This document shows positions 32,052 through 45,900 of a DNA stretch of 64,000 nucleotides, piece by piece. A program made the position numbers and the translations under genes. The DNA comes from Lineolata rhizophorae (Eukaryota; Ascomycota; Dothideomycetes; Lineolatales; Lineolataceae). The notes under the pieces were generated by a model. The model searched no databases. It was not told the DNA's origin and saw nothing but the letters and a program-made list of their open reading frames with translations. The stretch lies in contig MU001676.1 of NCBI GenBank assembly GCA_010093515.1, forward strand, positions 29,688 through 93,687. Direction: 5' to 3'. How positions within the stretch are numbered: position 1 is the first letter of the stretch; every line of letters starts with the position of its first letter.

Positions 32052-33945
32052 TTTTGCGAAGATCGAGGAGCTCTACAGAAATTGATGGAGCAGTCTTCCA
32101 AGTGGAAGTACCTGTACTTTCTGAACCTTTCCATCTCGCGCCGGCCCGTTCTTATATGTTGAGAGGATGGGCTCAGTAAGTGGCCTTCGGCTGACCCCGC
32201 GGATCCCTGGTCGTACATATCCGTCCGAATCAACGTACAAGATCCTCCACTTATAACGGCGGTGCGACCGTCTGGTCCGGTACGTAAAAGGCAAGGAGCC
32301 ATCCCGCCGGACCGACCTTGCGGAATGCCGGTCCGCCCATCCACTTGGCAGATCTCCAACGGCTCCAGCAAACGACGAGCAGCACCGGCAGGCATGTAAG
32401 TGGGTCAAAGAAGGCTAATTGAGGTCACTTGTGCCCTGCAAGCTGCAAGCTGCACCAGTGTTGGTGCCGCCTCGGCCTAAAACCCGCTGCCGAGAGCTTG
32501 GCATGGAGGTGGTACCAGGCACCGAGATGCCGGATCAAGCATTCCTCAGCACGAGGAGGTCGATACTAGTGTGTGCCGCTAGAGAAAGTCGCCATCATCG
32601 TGGCGGAGGATCGCTGATAATTTCTTTGTTCACGTTTTTCACCCTTACTGAAATGGCCGAAACATGTACGCAGCGGTACGTTAAGGCTCACAAATGTGAT
32701 TCGAATTCCCTTCTTCGGTAAGCCGAGGGCGTAGGGGGTAAATGCACACCGCAGGCTGCGAGATATCGGCATTTATCCGGCACCGGCCTAGTGTCATGCG
32801 GGCGCTCAGGAACTACATTACCCTTATACATGACGTCACGTGTATCTGGATTGATGGTTTTGCTAGAAAGGTTTTGTCGGACCCAGCTCTTTGCGTATTG
32901 AGATTCGCGGAGATGCTATCTTAAATATGATTGGAACCGCAGATAAGGCCGAGGTCTAATGGAGCCACGTGCATCGCTAAGCTTTGTGGAGAGGCATGCT
33001 GTCGCGATAGGTTCAGGGCATCGTGCTTTCTATAAGACCCTGGCTACCAGTACGGTCGTCCGCCGTATGCTAGGTGGTAGAAGAAGCGAAATATGAGAGA
33101 CGAATTGTTTACATCGCGGATAGGCTCCTTGAACTTTCCGAGGGAAAGTCCGCAGCGTTGCACTTTAAACTTTACTTAACACGCTTGGGCATACCGCCCT
33201 CTCGAGAAAAATAAGCGACTAGTCGAACGCATGTGTGGGCACGATGGACAGGACAGAAGTTTGGTGTTTAGGACATAAACAGGCTAGACGTACCCTGAAG
33301 GCCCTGCAGGCCAACATATCCTGCGGGCCGTCAGTAATCGTCGTGGATATCGATAACCAGGCGTCAGCAAAATATCTGGGAGCGCACTAGCTGTCGGCTG
33401 AAGATCTCGATGGTGCGGGAGCGCCGAGAAGTTGCCGCGAGCTATGGAAGAGGGGCGCAATCTAGGGCCAGACAACCCGCATGTCGTGCGAAGGTTACGA
33501 CTCATGTGAAAGAAAGAAGCATCAAGACATGGCGAGAAGCGTGTCGCCGCAGGTCCAGCGGTAGGTGAGACAGGACAGACGGGCAAGCCTCATTCTTGTG
33601 TTGCGGCAACGCCACCCCACGGCGGAGCACGTGTAGGGCCACGAAGCTTTAACGCGGTCGCGTTAAGGCGCTAAGCCTGTTTCAGGCGTGACCGGCACGC
33701 CTTAGCGATTGGCCGACGACGCGGTCCGCCCGCAGGCAATCGCGACGCAGGCGTAAGGGTTGTGTGGACATTAGCCCAAGGCCACGGTCGACCATCACGA
33801 CAACACCGACCACCGCCTCATCCGCCATCCATCCCTTTCCGCCGCGCGCATCGACCTTCGCTCCTTTGTGCCTTTCTTCGACCCTCCCTCAGCGCGCCGG
33901 CATCCCACATGTCTGTCCCTACTGCCTCCGAACGTTAGATTCGTC
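32052..33945. promoter_or_regulatory. Divergent promoter region of the beta-glucosidase and dynein genes
   Basis: About 1.9 kb between divergent genes with no supported gene. The half near 32051 should hold the beta-glucosidase promoter. The sequence just before the dynein ATG (33770-33945) is C/CT-rich like a fungal 5' leader. Near 33650-33720 there is a run of short GGCGT/ACGCC inverted motifs. Frames at 32419-32721 (+) and 33586-33284 (-) look incidental. Confidence 0.4.
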
Positions 33946-36900
33946 ATGGAGGATCCGCTCTTGGCTTCCCCAGGGGCGAACGGCATCCAGACTCCCAACA
34001 CAACCGTCGCCCCCGCTTTGGACGCCAGCATCATCGTCGAGCATCTAGTCAAGCTGCTCGATGCTACTCTGGGCGCGTCCAAACATGACCTTGAGGCGCC
34101 GGGCAGCCTGCTGTCCCCGTCCAAGCGGGCCGACACGCTGCAGCGGTGCCGGAGGTTTGCCCTAGAGTCCCAAGAGGCTCTCTACGTGCAAAAGGATGCC
34201 GTGGACCGATCCGACCGGTTGGATGGAGTGGAGGTTAATGGCGGTACGACGTCTCCGCTCGGAAAGCCGAATGTTGGGCCGGCTAACACTGTCGTAGTGT
34301 CACCTTCTAATTTCGTCTATACCCTTTCTTCCGACTTTATTTGTTCGCTGCGATGCGTGGGCAGCATCGCCATAATGAAACGTCCCCAGCCGATCAACAC
34401 GTCCCTACCCATCTTCTCCCAAGTCGCCGTGATCAACCTTCCTGGCGTCGCCTCCTCCGCTGATGGCGAAACCGGCCAGGGTCTCACGGTGGCGCCGTTC
34501 GAAGCGCTTCACACCGTGGTTCAAAAGGCGCTGGCGCCCTTCTTCGACTCGTGCACCAAAGGTAGCGACGTCCAGACTTCGAGATGGAGCAAGGGCGAGA
34601 GCGACGCTCGAACAGGTGTCCCCAGCGTCAAGAAGAAGCTCGCCGAGTTGGAGCTGGCATTTTCCCACCTGCAGCAAAACATCGAGATCCCCGAGGTAGT
34701 CTTACCGCTCCACCCCATCGTCCAACATGCCCTTGATCAAGCGAAGGACAACGGGAAACCTCCGTCAGTCGAGTTTGTACCTCAGAAACTCATAGAGGAC
34801 AGCACTTTCTTGAACAACTTGCAGTCGATGGCGAATGGATGGATCAAGTCGATACAGGGCATTACTAAGACAACGCGAGACCCGAAGAGCGGGACGGCGA
34901 TGCAGGAGATTAATTTTTGGCTGGATATGGAATCGCGCCTGGAGTCTATCGAAGACCAGCTGCGGAGCCCGGGCGTCACTTTGACGATGGATATTCTTCG
35001 TACCGCGAAGCGTTATCAGACCACCGTCAGCTTCAGCGCGGACACTGGCCTGCGAGAGATGACAGACATGGTTCAGAAGTACAACCAGCTTATGCGAGAC
35101 TTCCCGCTCGACGAGCTCCTGTCTGCGCCCTCGCTGCCCAAGGTGCGCGAGGCCATCGACCTCATTTTCAGCCATCTCAACAAGAAGATGCGCATCTGCC
35201 CGTATCCAGTTCGCCGCGCTCTACCCCTAGTCGAAGCCATTTCTGGAGACCTCGACTCCCGATTGCACGCTCTCTTGAACGGGAGGCATCTCATGCATCT
35301 CGAGTTCCGGGAATTCGAAGGCGTCATAAAGACCACCGAGCAAATCTGGCAAGCGTGGGATGACAATATTCGAGAGTTCACTAGCGTGGCCCGGGAGGTT
35401 ACGAGGAGGCGGAACGAAAAGTTCATTCCAATCAAGATTTCCGCCCGCCATGTCACGACCCAGGACCGTCTCAAGTACATCTCGACGTTCCGCAAGAATC
35501 ATGAGCAGCTCCAGAAGACCATCGTCAATGTTCTTGGCTCCAATGTCTCGCTCAAGGACGTGGCGGAGCCGACCGTACAGTCAGAGGCTGTCCTGGTGGA
35601 GGAAATTGGCGACGTTGATGCCGTTGAGGAGGTCGCTCAGGCGTACGCGTCCCTGAAGGATGTGGATATCTTGGATGTGACACCGGAAGGCACGCGTCTG
35701 TGGGCCGACGCCGAGTCGAACTATAACGAGCGTACCTCTCGAGTTGAGAATTCCATCATCGCTCGGTTGCGGGACCGCTTAGCGACGGCGAAGACGTCCA
35801 ACGAAATGTTTCGCGTCTTCTCCAAATTCAATGCTCTATTCGTTCGGCCCAAGATCCGTAGCGCCATTTCCGAGTACCAAACGCAGCTTATTGACAACGT
35901 CAAGCGCGACATCTCCGCCCTGCACGAACGCTTCAAGCAGCAGTACGGGCACTCTGAAGCTCACGCAATGGCGCAACTGCGAGATCTTCCTCCGGTTTCA
36001 GGTGCGATTATCTGGGCCCGTCAGATCGAGCGACGTCACGATGGCTACATGAGCAAGGTCGAGGACATCCTGGGCAAGGATTGGATGCTGCACACAGAAG
36101 GCCAGAAGCTTCAGAACGAGAGCAACATGTTCAAGAAAAAGTTGGATACTCGGCCCATCTATCAGTCCTGGCTAACCGAAGTTAATCGGCGCGACCTATC
36201 AATTTCTGGGCGTCTGTTCACCATCACGCGGAACCGCTCGGCGGGAAACTCCTTGGAGCTAGGCGTGAACTTCGAATCGCAGGTCATCACCCTGTTCAAG
36301 GAGGTTCGGAATCTCACCTGGCAGGGCTTCCAGGTGCCGCATCGGATCAACAACCTCGCGAAGGAGGCCAAGCGCGTGTATCCGTATGCAGTGAACATGA
36401 TGGAGAGCGTGCGCACGTACTCACAGACAATCAAAGTCATCTACGAAATGTCCGCTGTGTCGATGTTGCTCAGCGGATACCAGAACGACGCCCAAGGCCT
36501 CATCGCCAAGGGCGCGCCCCTCAGGTGGGAGTCATTCGTCCACGCGTTCGAGCTCCACATAAAGTCACTTCCCGACTCGTCCCTAGCGACGTCTGGCGGC
36601 GAGAGCAAGCACGTGCAGTTCGTCCGCGAGTTTGCCGCCACTGTTTCCATGCTCCAACTGAAGACGGATACCCTAGCTTCCATCGATGCTACCGTGCAAA
36701 AGGCACTGTCCGATCTGGAGACCTGCGCGTACTCGCACCTGGCTTTCAAGCAAAACCTCGATATCATCCAGCGTTCCGTCGACCAGCTGAACCTGGAGAA
36801 CTACGCCAACCTACCTTTCTGGGTTGCGCAGATGAACTCGCGAATTGAGGCTATCCTACTGAACCGGTTGGTCCACGCCATCATGCTCTGGATTGAGGTT

Positions 36901-39900
36901 TTCAACGAGAAAGAAGCCGACAGCGTTGTCGGCCGGGGCTTCCGCGAGGCTTCAGTGGCGTCAGAAGGGCAGGCTGCCAAAACCTTGCCGAAACTCACTC
37001 GCCTCGTCCACGAGATCATAATGCGAAATCAAGTCATATACCTCGATCCTCCCTTGGAATTCGCTAGGGCAAGTTGGCTAGATCAATTCCAGTCTTGGCT
37101 CGGCGTTGTCTGCACGCTTCAGAAGATCCAGGCTTCGCGGTACGAGATGCGTGTCAATGTGTCGTCGGACTATGTCGCGGAGGAGTTCTCGGATCTCCCC
37201 GGGCGTTGCACGGAGTCACTCTCCGTAGTCTACACCGCCGTGGAAAGCAAGATCCGGACCATCAGCGAGTACGTGGACAAGTGGCTACAGTTTCAGTCGT
37301 TATGGGACCTCCAATCGGAGCAAGTGTACGAAGCTCTTGGCGAAGACCTTGCTCTTTGGCTACAGCTCCTGCAAGAGATCCGCAAGGCCCGCGGGACCTT
37401 CGACACCTCGGAAGTGAGCCGTTCCTTCGGCAACCTCACGATCGACTACGAGCAGGTTCAAATGAAGGTCAACGCCAAGTACGACCAGTGGCAGCACGAG
37501 ATCCTCGTCAAGTTCGCTCAGCGGCTCGGCGCTAGGATGACTGATGTGCACTCGGAGATTGAAAAAGCTAGGAAGGATCTCGAAGGCCAAGCGCTAGAAG
37601 CGTCTTCAACCGCCCAAGCAGTGACGTTTATCACTACGGTCCAGCAATGCAAGCGCAAAGTCAAGGCGTGGGCACCGGAAGTCGAGATCTTCCGCCAAGG
37701 TCAAATGACGCTTCACCGCCAGCGTTACCAGTTCCCGCCGGACTGGTTGCACGTGGAACAGATCGACCACGAGTGGGCCACACTGAACGAGGTCTTGGAT
37801 CGGAAAAGCAAGATCGTTCAGGATCAGACCGACGCTCTTCGTGCCAAGATCGTCGCCGAGGATAAGGTTGTCCACCAGAAAATCACTGAGATCACCGCAC
37901 AATGGGCCGAGGAGAAGCCCGTTTCTGGGACCATCCCACCCGACCAAGCGTCGCTCACCTTGCAGTCCTTCGACACCAAGTTGACACAGCTCCGCAACGA
38001 GTCGAACATGGTCTCTAGAGCTAAAGAAGCGCTTGATCTACCGCCCCAACCGGAGAATATCCTGTCCACTTTGTTGGAGGAGGTCCAAGACTTCAAGTCT
38101 GTCTGGGCCGCTCTGTCGACCATTTGGAACAGCCTCAACGACCTGCGCGAGACGCCGTGGGCCAGCGTGCAACCCCGCAAACTTCGCCAATCCATTGACA
38201 ACCTCATCAAGATGACCAAGGAGATGCCGAGCAGGATGCGGCAGTATGCTGCCTTCGAGCACGTGCAGAACGTTCTGCGGCAGCTGCTCAAGGTCAACCC
38301 GCTTCTCTCGGACATGCGTTCCGAGGCCGTGCGGGAGCGCCATTGGGTTCGCATATTCAAGGCCCTCCGCCCGGGCAAGCGCTACTCCCCTGTTTCCATG
38401 ACACTTGGTGACGTTTGGGATCTTCAGCTGGGCCCTAGCGAATCCGTCATCCGGGACGTGATCGCCCAGGCTCAAGGCGAAATGGCCTTGGAGGAGTTCC
38501 TTCGACAAGTCCGCGACACCTGGACCAACTATTCGCTGGAGCTGGTAAACTACCAAAACAAGTGCCGCCTCATCCGGGGCTGGGACGACCTGTTTGCCAA
38601 GTGCAGCGAGAATCTAAACTCGCTACAAGCTATGCGCCATTCACCCTACTATAAGGAGTTTGAAGAAGATGCCTCGTCTTGGGAGGATAAGTTGAATAGG
38701 GTCCACGTCCTCTTCGATGTTTGGATCGACGTCCAGCGCCAGTGGGTCTACCTCGAGGGTGTTTTCACCGGAAATGCGGACATCAAGCATCTGCTGCCCA
38801 TCGAGTCGGGCCGATTCCAAAATATCAATAGCGAGTTTCTTTCCGTGATGAAGAAAGTTTCTCGCTCACCCTACGTTCTCGACGTTCTAGGCATTTCCGG
38901 CGTCCAAAAGTCGCTCGAGAGGCTTGCCGAGCTACTCAACAAGATCCAAAAGGCGCTTGGCGAGTATCTCGAGCGCGAGCGAGTTTCCTTCCCCCGCTTC
39001 TACTTCGTTGGCGATGAGGACCTGCTAGAAATCATTGGCAACAGCAACGACACCCTTCGCATCGCAAAACATCTGAGAAAGATGTTTGCTGGGCTGTGTG
39101 GATTGATCACCGAGGACGATGGTTCGACGATTGTTGGGTTCACTTCGAAAGAGGGTGAACAGGTGATGCTGAAGAAGATGGTCTCTCTAGCTAAGATTCC
39201 CAAGGTCAACGAGTGGCTTGCCGCGTTGGAGCTGAACATGAAGACTACTCTCGCTGAGCTACTTTCCGAGGCTATCGAGCAATTCAAATCGGTCATCTCG
39301 GACCACAAGGTCGACCAAACCGCATTCGAAGCATATGTGGCCGCCTACCCTGCGCAAATAGTGGTCTTAGCCACGCAAGCTTGCTGGACGTCATTCGTCG
39401 AAGAGGCGCTCCCTGGAGGGGATACCGCACTCTCGGCATTGTTCGACCAGCAGGTCGGCTTGCTCAAGCTTCTAGCCACGGCAGTTCTCGGCGATCTCGA
39501 CCCGATCCAGCGCAAAAAATGCGAGCACCTCATTACCGAGTTCGTCCACCAGCGCGATGTCATCCACAAGCTTCGCAAAGTGGGGGCAGACTCGCCGTCC
39601 CACCACATGTGGCAGTTGGCGATGCGCTACGTGTATACTCCTCAAGCAGAGCTGCTGAAGCGGCTACAAATCTGCATGGCCAACGCTACGCTCGACTACG
39701 GTTTTGAGTACCTGGGAGTTGCGGAGCGCCTGGTCCGCACGCCGCTGACGGATCGCTGTTTCCTCACGCTTACGCAGGCCCTTTGCCAGCGCTTAGGTGG
39801 TTCGCCGTACGGTCCCGCCGGTACCGGTAAGACAGAGTCCGTCAAAGCGCTCGGCGTCCAGCTCGGTCGGTTTACGCTCGTCTTCTGCTGCGACGACACC

Positions 39901-42900
39901 TTCGATTTCCAAGCGATGGGCCGCATCTTCCTCGGTATTTGCCAGGTTGGCGCCTGGGGCTGCTTCGACGAGTTCAACCGTCTCGAGGAGCGCATTTTGT
40001 CCGCCGTTTCTCAACAGGTCCAAAATATCCAACTAGGCCTGCGCAAGGGTGCGGTTGACGAAAAAGCTCAAATTGAACTCATCGGCCGCAACCTCCGAGT
40101 TGACTCCAACACTGGCATTTTTATTACCATGAATCCTGGATATGCTGGACGTTCGAACCTCCCAGACAACTTGAAGAAGCTTTTCCGCAGCGTTGCCATG
40201 TCAAAGCCGGACAAGGAGCTAATTGCTGAAGTTATGCTCTATTCTCAGGGCTTCACCCGCGCCAAGGAGCTCTCTACACAAATTGTGCCGTTCTTTGAGA
40301 TGTGTGCGAGCAGGTTCTCGAAGCAGGCCCACTACGACTTTGGCCTGCGTGCTCTGAAGAGTGTCCTCGTTAGCTCCGGCGGCTTGAAGCGTGCTCGTCT
40401 CGCGGCCGCCTCTTCTGTCCAAGACGACCTACTGGAGGACGAGCTGGAACCTCAAATCATGGTGCAGAGCTTGCGAGAAACCATGGCGCCCAAGTTGATC
40501 CGCTCCGATGTCGAGATTATGCAGGAAGTCGAGGCTGAGAGCTTCCCCGGCGTCAAGTACGTCCCCGCGCCGCTTGAAAAGCTCGAACAGGCCATTCGGG
40601 ACACTGCGGCGGAGTCGCGCCTTTTGGTTAGCGACGCCTGGATGAACAAGGTGCTCCAGCTCTACCAGATCCAGGGTCTCCATCACGGTGTCATGATGGT
40701 GGGCTCCTCCGGTTCGGGCAAATCCAGTGCTTGGAAGACGCTTCTACAAGCCCTACAGCGGGTTGAAGGCATCGAAGGTGTCTGCCACATCATCGATCCC
40801 AAAGTCATGTCGAAGGAGAGTTTGTACGGTAGCCTGGATAGCACCACCCGAGAGTGGACGGACGGTTTATTCACTAGCATCCTGCGTAAGATTGTGGACA
40901 ACCTTCGCGGGGAGGACGCTAAGCGCCATTGGATCGTGTTCGACGGCGATGTCGACCCCGAGTGGGTCGAAAATCTCAACAGTGTTCTCGACGACAACAA
41001 ACTCCTCACCTTGCCCAATGGCGAGCGTCTTAACTTGCCGCCCAATGTCCGCATCATGTTCGAGGTCGAGAGCCTAAAGTATGCCACGCTTGCGACAGTC
41101 AGCCGTTGCGGTATGGTCTGGTTTAGCGACGACACCGTCACGATAGACATGATGATTTCGAACCATCTTTCCGCCCTCCGGGAGGTTGCGTTCGACGACA
41201 TCGAGGATGACGCCGTGGCGCCGGGCCAGCTGTCTCAAAAGGCGTTGCAAGTTCAGAGGTTGGTGGCGGACTTCTTGGAAGTACGGCTTACGCAGGATGG
41301 CTTCATTCACAAGGCGCTTCAAGGCTCTCGGGATTTCAACCATATCATGGAGTACACCGACATCCGCGTTCTCAACACCCTGTTCTCGCTCCTCAACAAA
41401 ACTTGCCGCTCGATACTTGAGTACAACGTCCAACACCCTGACTTCCCACTCGACGAAGAGATCATTGAAGCCTACGTGGCCAAGAAGCTCCTTCTAGCGC
41501 TCGCGTGGTCGCTCACCGGAGACTGTCCGCTCTCCGAGCGGAAGCAGTTTGGCGACCTCATTGCAAATCTTACGACCGTGGACCCTCCGATGCTCAATGA
41601 CACCACGTCCCTCATCGACTATGATGTTACCTTGCCTCGCGCTGAGTGGATCCTATGGCAATCGCAGGTGCCGAACGTTGAGGTCAACACCCACTCCATT
41701 ACCCAAACGGACGTCGTCATTCCGACTCTCGACACGGTCCGTCACGAGGACGTGCTGTATTCTTGGTTGGCAGAGCACAAGCCGCTCTTGCTCTGCGGTC
41801 CTCCCGGCTCCGGCAAGACAATGACGCTCTTCAGCGCTCTGCGCAAGCTCCCCAACATGGAAGTCGTCGGCCTCAATTTTTCCAGCGCCACCACTCCAGA
41901 CTTGCTTATCAAGACGTTCGAGCAGTACTGCGAGTACAAGAAGACTCTGAGCGGTGTCCAGCTGACTCCTACACAAGTTGGACGCTGGCTCGTCATCTTC
42001 TGTGACGAGATCAACTTGCCGGCTCCAGACAAGTATGGCACGCAGCGCGCCATCTCTTTCCTGCGTCAGCTCGTCGAGCAGAATGGTTTCTGGAGGACTA
42101 CCGACAAGACCTGGGTCACGCTCGACCGCATCCAGTTTGTTGGCGCTTGCAACCCGCCGACCGACGCCGGCAGAACACCCATGGGCCTGCGTTTCTTACG
42201 TCATGCGCCGCTTATCATGGTTGATTATCCGGGAGAGCTGTCGCTACTTCAAATCTACGGCACATTCAACAGTGCGGTGCTCAAGATCATTCCCTCTCTC
42301 CGGGGCTATTCCGAGCCTTTAACAAAGGCAATGGTGCAAGTTTACACCGAGTCCCAGAAACGCTTCACTCCGGATATTCAGCCTCACTATGTTTACTCAC
42401 CTAGAGAGCTTACGAGATGGGCACGCGGCGTCTACGAAGCCATCAAGCCTTTGGAGAACCTCAGTGTCGAGGGTCTGGTTCGCATCTGGGCTCACGAGGC
42501 TCTCCGCTTATTTCAGGACCGCTTGATCGCCGAGGACGAGCGCAAGTGGACGCATGAATGTGTCCACCGCGTAGCCTTGGACCACTTCCCGACCATTGAC
42601 GAGGAGAAGGCTCTCGGTGGCCCAATTTTATTCTCAAATTGGCTGTCGAAGAACTACGTTCCGGTCGATCGCGAACAGTTGCGTGAGTTCGTCAAGGCTC
42701 GGCTCAAGACATTCTGCGAAGAAGAGGTAGACGTGCCGCTCATCTTGTTCAACGACGTTTTGGACCATGTTCTTCGTATCGACCGAGTTTTCCGCCAGCC
42801 CCAGGGCCATCTCATCATGATCGGTGTCAGCGGAAGCGGCAAGACTACCCTTTCACGCTTCGTAGCTTGGATGAACGGTCTGAAGGTCTACCAGATCAAG

Positions 42901-45900
42901 GTTCATGGCAAATACTCTGGCGAGGACTTCGACGAGGATTTACGAAATGTTCTTCGCCGATGCGGCTGCAAAGGCGAGAAGATTTGCTTCATCATGGATG
43001 AGTCGAACGTTTTGGATTCCGGCTTCTTGGAGCGCATGAACACGTTACTCGCCAACGCCGAAGTCCCGGGGCTGTTCGAGGGCGACGACTTCGCTTCTCT
43101 GATGACATCATGTAAGGAAGGCGCGCAACGCCAAGGCCTATTGCTAGACAGCCAGGAGGAGCTCTACAAGTGGTTCACGCAACAAATCGTCAAGAACCTT
43201 CACGTTGTCTTCACGATGAACCCGCCTGAGGAAGGCCTGTCGTCCAAGGCAGCCACTAGCCCGGCCTTGTTCAACCGTTGCGTTCTGAACTGGTTCGGAG
43301 ATTGGTCCGACCAAGCGCTGTTCCAAGTCGGCTCCGAGCTTACCCAGTCAATCGATCTCGACCGCCAAAACTTCACCGCTCCGGACAGCGTTCCCATCGC
43401 ATACCGCGAGTTGGTCCCGCCGCTGCCCCATCGCGACGCCGTTGTCAATGCCATGGTGTACATTCATTACTCGTTACATCGCTTCAACGCTCGCCTCTCT
43501 AAACAGCAAAAGAAGGTTACCTACCTCACGCCTCGCCATTTCCTAGATTTTGTGGCCCAGTATGTGAGGCTCTACAACGAGAAGCGCGAGGACTTGGAGG
43601 AGCAGCAGCGTCATCTCAACGTCGGTCTCGAGAAGCTGCGCGAAACCGTCGACAAGGTCTCCGAGCTTCGCAAGAGCCTCAAGGAAAAGGAGACGGATCT
43701 AAGGGCCAAGGACGATGAGGCGAACAGGAAGCTGCAGCACATGGTTGCTGACCAGAGGGAAGCTGAGCAGCGCAAGGCAACTTCGCTCGAGATCCAGGCG
43801 GCTCTCGAGAAGCAGGAGAAGGAAATTGCAGCACGTAAGGAGGTGGTGCTCACCGATCTCGCCAACGCCGAGCCGGCAGTTCTAGAGGCGCAAAAGAGTG
43901 TTAGCAATATCAAGAGGCAGCATCTCACTGAGGTCAGGTCCATGCAAAACCCTCCGGCAGGTGTTAAGTTGGCTTTGGAAGCCGTGTGCACCCTACTCGG
44001 ACATAAGGTTGGCAGCTGGAAAGACATCCTCGCGATAGTAAGGCGTGAAGAATTCATTGCAAGCATCGTCAACTACGACAACGAAGGGCAGATGACCAGG
44101 AATCATCGCATCAAGATGCGTAATGAGTACTTGTCTAAGGAGGACTTCACGTACGAGCGTGTCAACCGTGCTAGCAAGGCGTGCGGTCCGCTCGTGCAGT
44201 GGGTTGCGGCTCAGGTCAATTACTCCGAGATCTTGGATCGCGTTGGTCCTCTGCGCGAGGAAGTCGGTCAGCTCGAGAATGAGGCTCTGCAAACCAAAGC
44301 CGAGGCGCAGGCGATCGAGAACACGGTTCAGCAACTCGAGGACAGCATCGCCCGTTACAAGACTGAGTACGCCGCGCTAATCTCCGAAACTCAAGCCATC
44401 AAAACGGAGATGGAACGCGTCCAGTTCAAGGTCGAACGCAGTGTCCGCCTCCTGGACAGTTTGTCGTCAGAACGAACGAGGTGGGAGGAGAGCAGCAAGT
44501 CGTTCGAAACGCAAATCGACACGATTGTTGGGGACGTCCTCATCGCCGCTGCGTTCGTCGCCTATGGCGGTTACTACGACCAGCAATACCGCAAATCCAT
44601 GATGGAAGACTGGCTGCACCACCTTTCTCTTTCCGGCATTAGCTACAAGCCGCACAATCCGATCACAGAGTATCTGTCAACGGCGGATGAACGACTCAAG
44701 TGGCAAGAGAATTCTCTTCCTGTGGACGATCTCTGCACCGAAAATGCAATCATCCTCAAGCGCTTCAATCGTTACCCGCTTATCATCGATCCGTCGGGCC
44801 GCGTAGCTGAGTTTTTACAGAACGAGTGCAAGGATCGGCGCCTCACCGTCACCAGCTTCTTGGATGACTCCTTTACCAAGCAGCTCGAAAGCTCCCTACG
44901 GTTTGGCAACCCGATTCTAATCCAGGACGCAGAGCATCTCGACCCTATCCTCAACCACGTGCTCAATAAAGAATACCAAAAGACCGGCGGTCGTGTTCTC
45001 ATCCAACTTGGCAAGCAGGAGATCGACTTCTCTCCCTCATTCAAGCTCTTCCTATCAACGCGGGATCCCTCGGCCACATTCGCCCCTGACATCTGCAGCC
45101 GGACCACCTTCGTGAATTTTACAGTCACACAAAGCAGCTTGCAGACTCAGTCTCTCAACGAAGTCCTCAAGTCAGAGCGTCCCGACGTCGACGAGCGCCG
45201 CTCCAACCTCATCAAGATGCAGGGCGAATTCAGCGTGCATCTTAGACAGCTTGAGAAAAGGCTTCTGCAGGCTCTCAACGAGTCCCGCGGCAACATTCTT
45301 GATGACGACAACGTGATTGAGACCCTGGAGACCCTCAAGAAGGAGGCTGCCGAAATCACCGCTAAGATTGCCGAAACTGGAGGCGTTATGACCGAAGTCC
45401 ACAACATCACGCTACAATACACCGTCATCGCTCGCTCGTGCTCGGCCATATTCGCAGTTCTCGAGCAGCTACATCACATCAATCACTTCTACCAGTTCTC
45501 GCTCCAGTACTTCGTCGACATCTTCCAGGCCGTGCTCCAGGCTATGAAGCGCGTGCAGGAATCTAGCCATAATGCCAGGATCGATCACATCGTGCGAGAG
45601 CTGTTCATCAATGCCTACCATCGAACTTCGTTAGCTTTGTTGCAAAAGGATCGGGTTACATTCGCCATGCTCCTCGCCCAGGCAGCTCCTTTCAAGATGG
45701 ACAAGGCTCTCATCGACGCCGTTCTCGATGAGGACGTCGTCGCTCTCGACGTTTCCACTGAGGCACAGAAGAAGGATGAAGCCATGTCGCGTGCCTTAAA
45801 GCATCCCGTTCTCAAGGCTGCTGTTCCTGAGATTTCCCCTGAGGACTGGGACAGATTCTTAACGGAAGAGCTTGCCGAGGACTGCATTCCCCCCTGCTGG